From positions 1 through 5,598 of the forward strand of contig JAESPT010000116.1 in assembly GCA_016765515.1 (NCBI GenBank): 5,598 nucleotides of DNA. Direction: 5' to 3'. The notes under the pieces are model-generated. The model made no database searches. It saw only the letters and a list, made by a program, of their open reading frames with translations, and had not been told where the DNA came from. The stretch comes from Sneathiella sp. (GTDB taxonomy: Bacteria; Pseudomonadota; Alphaproteobacteria; Sneathiellales; Sneathiellaceae). Positions 1 through 4,726 of this stretch are shown piece by piece. How positions within the stretch are numbered: position 1 is the first letter of the stretch; each line of letters starts with the position of its first letter. The position numbers and the translations under genes were made by a program.

Positions 1-1
1 A

Positions 2-616
2 TATATAAATTCGATCATCTACGTATCGATTAATACCGTTATTTCCGTCGGTGTCGCTCTTCCCGCCGCTTATGCGTTCTCTCGTTATAGATTTCTGGGC
101 GACAAAACACTGTTCTTTTGGTTGCTCACAAACCGTATGGCACCTGCCGCCGTTTTTGCACTGCCATTTTTCCAACTTTATTCATCTGTTGGCCTCTTCG
201 ATACGCATTTTGCTGTCGCGTTGGCACATTGCCTGTTTAACATTCCCTTGGCCGTCTGGATTTTGGAAGGGTTTATGAGCGGTGTTCCCAAAGAACTGGA
301 TGAAACAGCGTATGTAGACGGCTATTCATTTATGCGATTTTTCACCACAATTTTCATTCCTTCAATCAAAGCTGGTGTTGGTGTCACCGCATTTTTCTGC
401 TTCATGTTCTCATGGGTCGAACTGTTGCTCGCAAAAACACTGACGGCAGTCGCAGCGAAACCGATTGCCGCGATCATGACAAAAACAGCGTCTTCGGCAG
501 GGTATGAACTTGGCTTGCTTGCCGCCGCCGGTACTTTGACAATTATCCCTGGTGCGATCGTCATCTATTTTGTTCGTAACTATATCGCCAAGGGTTTCGC
601 GATGGGTAGGGTCTAA
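2..616 (+). CDS. glpQ: Glycerol-type ABC transporter inner-membrane permease GlpQ (5' end outside window)
   Basis: This is the C-terminal 204 residues of a binding-protein-dependent sugar-type permease of the MalG/UgpE class, which forms half of the membrane channel of an ABC importer. The frame is open from the first bases, so roughly 60 N-terminal residues probably lie upstream. Visible family signatures are RMAPAAVFALPFFQLY in a membrane segment and the cytoplasmic EAA loop, with DETAYVDGYSF followed by the FIPSIKAG end (about nt 284-376), which docks onto the ATPase subunits. The protein ends in a last membrane helix and RNYIAKGFAMGRV. The assignment to glycerol uptake rests on the neighbour: a DUF2160 protein follows immediately, as in the rhizobial glpDSTPQUV operon, where this position is GlpQ. 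The permease family is certain from sequence; the glycerol substrate is inferred from gene order. A different polyol or sugar remains possible. Confidence 0.88.
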   Translation, partial: YINSIIYVSINTVISVGVALPAAYAFSRYRFLGDKTLFFWLLTNRMAPAAVFALPFFQLYSSVGLFDTHFAVALAHCLFNIPLAVWILEGFMSGVPKELDETAYVDGYSFMRFFTTIFIPSIKAGVGVTAFFCFMFSWVELLLAKTLTAVAAKPIAAIMTKTASSAGYELGLLAAAGTLTIIPGAIVIYFVRNYIAKGFAMGRV

Positions 617-662
617 TGCGTATAGCAATCAATTATGTGGATGAAAAAGCGGAGGACCTAAC

Positions 663-941
663 ATGTTAAGTTGGATGGCTTGGACGTGGCCAACGGCTAT
701 AGGCTTCATCGCTCTCTTTTCAACGATGGGCGTACTAACCGTGCTGGAAATTCGAGCCCCGGGACAAACTGAGCGCCGGGGTGTACTTGGGCTTAAAACA
801 ACCCGTGGAGATCGGTTCTTCTTAACCCTGTTGGGATCAGCCTATATTTTTCTCGCTTGGCTTGGTTTTGTCGGACAGCCTCTTTGGTGGCCCATCGGTA
901 TCGCTGTTCTTTGGGGTGTATTTTGCTTTAAAAAAATGTGA
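663..941 (+). CDS. glpU: DUF2160 small integral membrane protein, GlpU-like
   Basis: This 92-residue protein is almost entirely membrane-embedded. Three hydrophobic helices are visible at about residues 9-29, 51-70 and 74-89, separated by a charged loop (EIRAPGQTERRGVLGLKTTRGDR). Length, the tryptophan-rich N-terminus and the RGDRFF stretch before helix 2 match the DUF2160 family, found in glycerol ABC transporter operons where it is called GlpU. Its biochemical role is unknown; an accessory membrane component of the importer is the usual suggestion. The ATG is well supported: GGAGG lies at 651-655, seven bases upstream. It is 46 bp after glpQ and surely co-transcribed with it. In known operons the periplasmic binding protein gene glpV follows; here a differently regulated repressor gene follows instead. 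Confidence 0.88.
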   Translation: MLSWMAWTWPTAIGFIALFSTMGVLTVLEIRAPGQTERRGVLGLKTTRGDRFFLTLLGSAYIFLAWLGFVGQPLWWPIGIAVLWGVFCFKKM

Positions 942-954
942 GTGGGGATGGTTC

Positions 955-983
955 TTGCTCATCAACTAAAATATTAGTATAAA
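955..983 (+). promoter_or_regulatory. Predicted promoter of the blaI-M56 operon
   Basis: TTGCTC (955-960) and TATAAA (978-983) are separated by exactly 17 bp, a good sigma-70-type layout. Transcription would start near 990, leaving a leader of about 70 nt before the repressor ATG at 1063. The presence of a promoter here indicates that the repressor gene is not simply the end of the glp operon, although no clear terminator separates them and read-through is possible. Confidence 0.6.
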
Positions 984-1009
984 TGCACAATATGTATTTT
1001 GATTAGTTG
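963..1009. promoter_or_regulatory. Candidate BlaI-family operator region
   Basis: The palindrome ACTAA-AATA-TTAGT (965-978) fills most of the -35/-10 spacer and touches the -10 box. A second element, GATTAGTTG (1001-1009), repeats ATTAGT and forms a longer inverted pair with CAACTAA (963-969; partner TTAGTTG at 1003-1009), bracketing the -10 box and the predicted start. BlaI/MecI repressors bind dyads at their own promoters, so autorepression is expected. The half-site differs from the classic TACA/TGTA core, so this is inference from position and symmetry. Confidence 0.5.
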
Positions 1010-1062
1010 GGGGTACTGCTCAAGTCATGAAATTCTCTTTTTATTTAATGGAAATTTTTTAG

Positions 1063-1458
1063 ATGCGGCAAAAGAAAGACAACTCCCTCCTGACTGAAGT
1101 TGAGTTGGAATTTATGAATGCAGTTTGGAAAATTGGCAATGGTACAGTCCGCCAAGTGATGCAAAATCTCTCACCGCCACGGGCGCTTGCCTATACGTCA
1201 GCATCAACAATCATGCGCATTCTGGAGCAGAAGAAGTTTCTCGTTAGTATTAAAACAGAAAAATCGTTTGTATATTCTCCAACAATCGACAAAGCTGATT
1301 ATCAGTCAAAATCGCTTCAGCATTTGTCTGCCAAATTGTTTAACAATACGCCGTCGTCGCTGGTCGCTCGGTTGGTTGATGACGAAAATTTATCAGATGA
1401 TGCCTTGCAGGAAATAAGGAATTTACTCGACAGAAGGCTGGGGAAAAATGACACCTGA
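1063..1458 (+). CDS. BlaI/MecI/CopY-family winged-helix transcriptional repressor
   Basis: This 131-residue protein has the full length and layout of BlaI-family repressors. The N-terminal winged helix spans about residues 9-75: LTEVELEFMNAVWKIGNGTVRQVM opens the domain, YTSASTIMRILEQKK (44-58) is the recognition-helix segment, and the wing is about 60-75. The remaining residues form the helical C-terminal part used for dimerisation and, in BlaI and MecI, for proteolytic inactivation. An in-frame TAG lies directly before the ATG (1060-1062), so the gene cannot start further upstream. The Shine-Dalgarno is weak (GGA at 1050-1052). The last 11 bp overlap the M56 peptidase gene, indicating translational coupling. 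By analogy with BlaI-BlaR1, this protein would repress its own promoter and other targets until the membrane protease triggers its destruction. The targets are unknown and no beta-lactamase gene is in the window. Confidence 0.9.
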   Translation: MRQKKDNSLLTEVELEFMNAVWKIGNGTVRQVMQNLSPPRALAYTSASTIMRILEQKKFLVSIKTEKSFVYSPTIDKADYQSKSLQHLSAKLFNNTPSSLVARLVDDENLSDDALQEIRNLLDRRLGKNDT

Positions 1459-2557
1459 AACCGTTCTCAATATATTCATTGATGCCAATATACTTCTGTT
1501 GGTCGCGTGTTTAGTTTGGACTTCGGCTCTGGTAATCTTTCCCCTGTTTGGATTGAAAAATACATTTAAAACACAGCTTTTTGTGCTTAATGGCAGCATT
1601 GGCGCCATCATTTTTTGTCCGGTTTTTGTCTACTTGTTTAGTGGTTGGGCATCACAAAATTCACTCAATATATCTGATCTTATCGTTGCGAATTATCTCA
1701 ACGGAAACTTTCGGATGGACGCCGAACAGTTGCAATCAGCGCTTGGTTTTCGTGAAGAGATGGTGAGAGAGATTGTTGGCCTAAATTCTTATCCTGCAAA
1801 AATATTGGTCGGCGCGTTTGCTACAATTTCTGCAATGTTGTTTTTGCGCCTTGCTTATCAAGGCTATAAACTTTGGGCACAGCTTAAAGATAGCTATCAG
1901 CTAAAACGCATCGGTAATGTTTTTATTTTGGTGAATGATGAAATACACATCCCGTATTCTACGCGCGGTTTGATCCGCCGGTATATTGTCATTCCTGAAG
2001 AAATGTTGACCCACCAATCGGATCTAAAAATCGCAATTGCTCATGAACTTCAGCATTTCAGGCAAGGAGATGTCGAGTGGGAATTCCTTTTGGAAGCGTT
2101 GAAGCCGTTCTTCTTCTGGAACCCTGTTTTTTATGTATGGTCCAGCCAGGTGAGGCGATTGCGTGAATATGCGTGCGATCAGACGATTGTTAATCGCTCC
2201 CCCTATGGCATTAGAGCCTATTGTGAATGCTTGCTCAGAACGAGTCGAGCCCAATCCAATTCCAACAGCGGTAATCGATTGAGTTTGCCATCCGTGGCAC
2301 TTGTTGAAAAAAGTGCTTCTGAAAAATCAAAAAGAAGTCTTTTGCGCAAACGCATCATGATGTTGACCAGTGAGCATGGAAATAAAGACTCCAAATTGAT
2401 ATCAACACTTGTTGCAATTTCAATTGTTGGAATTGTCTTCACCACATCCGTTCTCATGCAAAACACAAAAGATTGGTCCCATGATCGATTAATGTTGTCG
2501 ACCATTATCAATTTGGAACGCATGAATACATTAAATAATGTTGCAGAGTCACAGTAA
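1448..2557 (+). CDS. M56-family (BlaR1/MecR1-like) membrane zinc metallopeptidase without a sensor domain
   Basis: This 369-residue membrane protein is the expected signalling partner of the upstream BlaI-type repressor. Hydrophobic segments lie at about residues 12-34, 43-65, 117-137 and 316-336. The cytoplasmic gluzincin-type catalytic region carries the zinc motif HELQH (199-203), followed by FRQGD (204-208), and REYACDQ (239-245), whose Glu240 is the likely third zinc ligand. All predicted catalytic residues are therefore present. BlaR1 proteins of staphylococci are near 600 residues because a penicillin-binding sensor domain follows the last helix; here only about 33 residues follow it, so beta-lactam sensing by that route is ruled out. 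A loop of about 65 residues between helices 2 and 3 is a possible sensing surface. The ATG at 1448 has a purine-rich GGGG just upstream and overlaps the blaI end by 11 bp. The inducing signal is unknown. Confidence 0.88.
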   Translation: MTPETVLNIFIDANILLLVACLVWTSALVIFPLFGLKNTFKTQLFVLNGSIGAIIFCPVFVYLFSGWASQNSLNISDLIVANYLNGNFRMDAEQLQSALGFREEMVREIVGLNSYPAKILVGAFATISAMLFLRLAYQGYKLWAQLKDSYQLKRIGNVFILVNDEIHIPYSTRGLIRRYIVIPEEMLTHQSDLKIAIAHELQHFRQGDVEWEFLLEALKPFFFWNPVFYVWSSQVRRLREYACDQTIVNRSPYGIRAYCECLLRTSRAQSNSNSGNRLSLPSVALVEKSASEKSKRSLLRKRIMMLTSEHGNKDSKLISTLVAISIVGIVFTTSVLMQNTKDWSHDRLMLSTIINLERMNTLNNVAESQ

Positions 2558-2664
2558 CTTGCAATTAGAAGCAGCAGATCTTCAGTAATAGTATTCAGGC
2601 AATTGCGTTTGCAGTTGACCGTCTGTTGAACCCATCGGCACGACAGTTCTTTGATCAAAATTTG

Positions 2665-2691
2665 AAAACCCATTTTTTGGAACTGGGTTTT
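2665..2691 (+). terminator. Terminator-like hairpin after the M56 gene
   Basis: AAAACCCA (2665-2672) and TGGGTTTT (2684-2691) form a perfect 8-bp stem with an 11-nt loop, ending in T's and followed by CCTTTGTCTT. It lies 107 bp after the M56 stop. Because the stem itself is A-rich on one side and T-rich on the other, it could also end the convergent minus-strand transcript. The T-tract is short, so strength is uncertain. The rest of the 201-bp convergent gap holds a second hairpin (2721-2738) and no recognisable gene. Confidence 0.55.
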
Positions 2692-2720
2692 CCTTTGTCT
2701 TCTCAGCATCACCTATTTTA

Positions 2721-2738
2721 CCGTCATTAGAATGACGG
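2721..2738. repeat. Perfect inverted repeat in the convergent intergenic region
   Basis: CCGTCATT-AG-AATGACGG is an 8-bp perfect dyad with a two-base centre, located 20 bp beyond the stop codon of the minus-strand NTF2-like gene. Neither side has a T-run, so it is not a typical intrinsic terminator. It could stabilise the 3' end of the minus-strand mRNA or be a protein-binding site. Confidence 0.5.
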
Positions 2739-2758
2739 GGTGGGAGAGTGGCGCCTCT

Positions 2759-3259
2759 TTATTTGCGTTTGATTTGATAGCGGAAGACTTTTGGGTGTTC
2801 TCCGTTGGGATCCATCTGTGACGTTCCGCTGCCGATTGTCACCGTATACATCAGGGGGCTGGAAAGTTTGTCTCCCGCTGCGGTGATTGCTGTCCAGTTC
2901 ACATTTGTTGTGATTTTGTATCGTCCATTTTCTTCAGCTTTGACGTCCAGATCGGTAATCGTGTTTTTGTTTTGTTTAATCATTCCCCATGTTTTTTTGA
3001 AATATGCCTTTAAATGCTCGACATTCTTTATTTCTGCATTGGGGTAGGACCATTGCTCAAAATCACCATCCGGAAGAAATTTTAAATATTCAACCGGGGG
3101 CGCATTGGTATCAATCATACTCAGCCAGGTGCGCATGAATTTCTCGGAGGTGGCTGCAGAAAGCTGATCTGCCGCAAGGGCCGTTGTTGATGCCTGAAAA
3201 GATACAATTAGAACCGCGGCGGCAGCGGCCCCGCGGGCCATTTTCGTCAATTTTGACAT
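2759..3259 (-). CDS. Exported small protein with an NTF2/SnoaL-like fold
   Basis: This 166-residue protein begins with a clear Sec signal peptide: basic start MSKLTKMARG, alanine-rich hydrophobic core, then ALA-AD with likely cleavage near residue 29 or 30. The mature part is about 137 residues. Its helical start (LSAATSEKFMRTWLSMIDTN), the YLKFLPDGDFEQWSYP stretch, the helix around KNVEHLKAYFKKTW and the alternating strands near the C-terminus suggest a SnoaL/NTF2-like cone fold, but no catalytic residues can be assigned and the substrate is unknown. The start at 3259 is chosen because AGGAG (3265-3269) precedes it by five bases and it opens the signal peptide. An upstream in-frame ATG at 3310 would lie inside the promoter and prepend 17 unlikely residues. 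It follows the tetR gene on the same strand and is very probably the TetR target. Confidence 0.75.
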   Translation of the reverse strand: MSKLTKMARGAAAAAVLIVSFQASTTALAADQLSAATSEKFMRTWLSMIDTNAPPVEYLKFLPDGDFEQWSYPNAEIKNVEHLKAYFKKTWGMIKQNKNTITDLDVKAEENGRYKITTNVNWTAITAAGDKLSSPLMYTVTIGSGTSQMDPNGEHPKVFRYQIKRK

Positions 3260-3272
3260 TGTCGCTCCTAAA

Positions 3273-3291
3273 GAGATGTTGAAAACATCTC
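3273..3291 (-). repeat. Hairpin at the predicted transcription start of the NTF2-like gene
   Basis: An 8-bp perfect stem with a 3-nt loop (GAGATGTT-GAA-AACATCTC on the plus strand) lies between the -10 box and the Shine-Dalgarno. The predicted start site, near 3286, falls inside it, so most transcripts would lack one arm. It is therefore more likely a second operator, or a hairpin formed only in read-through RNA from tetR, than a fixed leader structure. Confidence 0.45.
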
Positions 3292-3292
3292 C

Positions 3293-3321
3293 TTTATAAT
3301 GAATGAACATTCATTTATCAA
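3293..3321 (-). promoter_or_regulatory. Predicted promoter of the NTF2-like gene
   Basis: Read on the minus strand, TTGATA (3321-3316) and TATAAA (3298-3293) are exactly 17 bp apart, close to the sigma-70 consensus. The -35 box contains the TGA stop codon of tetR (3320-3318), so the promoter begins inside the end of the regulator gene. Transcription would start near 3286, about 27 nt before the ATG at 3259. Confidence 0.75.
3298..3315. promoter_or_regulatory. Candidate TetR operator
   Basis: AATGAATG-AA-CATTCATT is a perfect 8-bp dyad around two central bases. It occupies the whole -35/-10 spacer of the NTF2-like gene's promoter and overlaps one base of the -10 box. Size and symmetry are typical of TetR-family sites, and the tetR gene lies directly upstream. 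Bound repressor would exclude RNA polymerase. I found no second copy in front of tetR itself. Confidence 0.75.
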
Positions 3322-3893
3322 GAGGCGACAATTCCTCTCCAGATCATATCGAAGGTATTGTCCAGTGTATCGGAGGTAATCGCCTCATTTGTAAGGATTG
3401 CGCGTCGCCCAAGCTGTAGGGCTGGCGCAATAAGTACAGCGGTCAGGGCGCTTATCGGTACGCGGCGTAAAGTACCGTCTTCGATGGCTGTGTTAAGGAT
3501 GGTGGCAACCTCTATCGCCATGGCTTCGACTTCTGGTTTGCGCGTTTCATCGAGCAATTGTGCAGCGGCTACATATTCAGAGAAAACAAAGTCACTGGGA
3601 TGTTCCCGTGCATATTCAAACAGAGCGAACCAGATGCGCTTGATATTGAGGGTTGAGGTGTCTGATTTATTAAAACCAGCCATTATTTGATGGTGAAGCT
3701 CGGTTTTGATCTCCAGATAAATCTGTTGGAGTAGTTCCTCTTTGCTGGGGAAATACAGGTAGATGGTGCCCGGCGAGACGCCGGCACGTTTGGCGATCCG
3801 TCCCATGGACGCTCCGGTCAGTCCGCCCTCAATGACTTCGAGCACGGCTGCATCGCGAATAGCCCGTCGTTTGGTTTCGTCTTTTTCGCGCAC
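3318..3893 (-). CDS. TetR/AcrR-family transcriptional repressor
   Basis: This 191-residue protein has the standard TetR length. The N-terminal helix-turn-helix spans roughly residues 8-54, with the hallmark SMGRIAKRAGVSPGTIYLYFPSKEEL (29-54) covering both DNA-binding helices. The rest is the helical ligand-binding and dimerisation domain, which does not reveal the ligand. The start is a GTG at 3893; the only in-frame codons above it before a TAA (3911-3909) contain no ATG, and GGCGGG lies just upstream as a plausible ribosome site. The exported NTF2-like gene follows on the same strand after 58 bp, with an 18-bp palindromic operator in its promoter, so local repression of that gene is the obvious role. 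The exporter gene upstream on the same strand ends 114 bp before this start and could read through. Confidence 0.9.
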   Translation of the reverse strand: MREKDETKRRAIRDAAVLEVIEGGLTGASMGRIAKRAGVSPGTIYLYFPSKEELLQQIYLEIKTELHHQIMAGFNKSDTSTLNIKRIWFALFEYAREHPSDFVFSEYVAAAQLLDETRKPEVEAMAIEVATILNTAIEDGTLRRVPISALTAVLIAPALQLGRRAILTNEAITSDTLDNTFDMIWRGIVAS

Positions 3894-3911
3894 TTTACCC
3901 GCCGTCTTTTA

Positions 3912-3942
3912 CCTATACCATCTATGTCCTCTATACCATCAA
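3912..3942 (-). promoter_or_regulatory. Direct repeats and weak promoter candidate upstream of tetR
   Basis: On the minus strand GATGGTATAG occurs twice (3940-3931 and 3922-3913), 18 bp apart, separated by AGGACATA. TTGATG (3942-3937) and TATAGG (3917-3912) could act as -35 and -10 boxes, but with a long 19-bp spacer. The repeats overlap both boxes and may bind a regulator. They do not resemble the palindrome downstream of tetR. The remaining gap to the exporter gene shows no convincing terminator. Confidence 0.35.
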
Positions 3943-4007
3943 CGGTCACCGGCGGAAACCTTGGAAATGGGGCGGCTCCGCTCTGCGAGATTGGTTGGCT
4001 GGCAGGT

Positions 4008-4616
4008 TCAGGCAATAAAGTCTGACTGCAACATAGCCAGGGCAACCACAACAATCATCAAGACTGCCAAACTCTGATTGATCAATCTCAAGGTTCGAGT
4101 GGAAGTTACAAATTTGTTGAGGAGGGCGCCGCTATAACACCAGGCCGAATTAAGCACCAGTCCAACGCCTATGAAAATGGTCAAAATGATCGTGAGCTGA
4201 TTAAGGTAGCTGATATCCGGATCGATGAACTGTGAAAAGGCCGCAATAAGCATAACCCAGGCTTTAGGGTTCAGGGGATGAATAAGACACCCGGCCAGGA
4301 AGCCGGGTTTTTTATCTGCTTTGGCAATTTTTGGATCTTGAAACGCAATTTTGTAAGCAAGATAGAGAATATAGGCGGCAGAAAGAACCAGGAAGGCATA
4401 TCTCAGGGTTGGGAAAAGCACAAATAATGTGCCGAGCCCTGCTGCCACCCCTATTCCCACAAGGAAAAAGCCGAAAATCGTTCCCAGAATAAAGGGAGTG
4501 GATTGTCTGTAACCGAAACTTGCGCCCGTTGCCATGAGCGCCATATTGGCAGGGCCCGGAGATCCGACCATCGAGACGGCAAACATGAAGATGAGGACGA
4601 TTGTTTCAGTTGGCAT
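4008..4616 (-). CDS. LysE/RhtB-family amino-acid exporter
   Basis: This 202-residue protein matches the usual size of LysE/RhtB efflux permeases, which export amino acids or related small molecules across the inner membrane by proton antiport. Family signatures are the N-terminal GSPGPANMALMATGASFGYRQ (18-38), with its membrane-embedded GPxxN core, and the cytoplasmic LNPKAW (115-120). About six hydrophobic segments are seen, near 5-27, 41-63, 67-90, 110-130, 140-162 and 178-196. The ATG at 4616 is supported by AAGGA (4628-4624) seven bases upstream. The gene is divergent from a MocR-type regulator and shares a 110-bp control region with it, so the regulator probably controls this exporter. 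The substrate cannot be deduced; a MocR partner hints at an amino acid, amine or vitamin B6-linked compound. Confidence 0.9.
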   Translation of the reverse strand: MPTETIVLIFMFAVSMVGSPGPANMALMATGASFGYRQSTPFILGTIFGFFLVGIGVAAGLGTLFVLFPTLRYAFLVLSAAYILYLAYKIAFQDPKIAKADKKPGFLAGCLIHPLNPKAWVMLIAAFSQFIDPDISYLNQLTIILTIFIGVGLVLNSAWCYSGALLNKFVTSTRTLRLINQSLAVLMIVVVALAMLQSDFIA

Positions 4617-4627
4617 TGTCTTATCCT

Positions 4628-4713
4628 TGATACAATTTGCTTTGTACTTACATTGTCTCTATATTGTCTCATACTTGTCCCTGTCAAAGTTAACATTGTA
4701 CCTGATACAATTT
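4628..4713. promoter_or_regulatory. Candidate MocR binding array between the exporter and the regulator
   Basis: TTGT occurs at 4642, 4653, 4664 and 4675, each exactly 11 bp from the next; the last three read TTGTC. Identical TGATACAATTT copies sit at 4628-4638 and 4703-4713, 75 bp apart. The copies also build inverted pairs: TACAA-N6-TTGTA (4631-4646) and ATTGTA-N5-TACAAT (4695-4711). The left copy overlaps the exporter's ribosome site; the right copy includes TACAAT, the likely -10 box of the regulator gene, which has no good -35. MocR proteins commonly bind repeated half-sites in such divergent regions. Confidence 0.6.
4658..4687 (-). promoter_or_regulatory. Predicted promoter of the LysE-family exporter
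   Basis: On the minus strand a perfect TTGACA (4687-4682) is followed after 18 bp by TATAGA (4663-4658). Transcription would start near 4651, about 35 nt before the ATG. Two of the 11-bp-phased TTGT motifs (4664 and 4675) lie in the spacer and two more (4653 and 4642) lie just downstream, so a bound regulator would directly affect polymerase. Confidence 0.6.
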
Positions 4714-4726
4714 AGGAATTAGAAAC

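Noticed and set aside
2218..2712. A 164-codon open frame on the minus strand
   Set aside because: It lies largely opposite the M56 gene, crosses the terminator region and encodes no recognisable domain. The plus-strand gene has clear catalytic motifs.
2569..2730. A 53-codon open frame after the M56 gene on the plus strand
   Set aside because: It has no ATG or GTG start and no ribosome site, contains the terminator-like hairpin, and its translation matches no family I recognise. Most likely non-coding.
3260..3310. A longer form of the NTF2-like protein starting at 3310
   Set aside because: That ATG lies within the operator and upstream of the predicted transcription start, and it would put 17 extra residues before a normal signal peptide. 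The ATG at 3259 has its own AGGAG.
3967..3985. GC-rich GCGG-CT-CCGC dyad as a terminator of the exporter gene
   Set aside because: The stem is only 4 bp and no T-run follows on the minus strand.
3763..4077. A 104-codon plus-strand frame and a 78-codon minus-strand frame (3818-4054) around the tetR-exporter gap
   Set aside because: Both overlap the well-supported tetR and exporter genes in other frames, with low-complexity translations and no family match.
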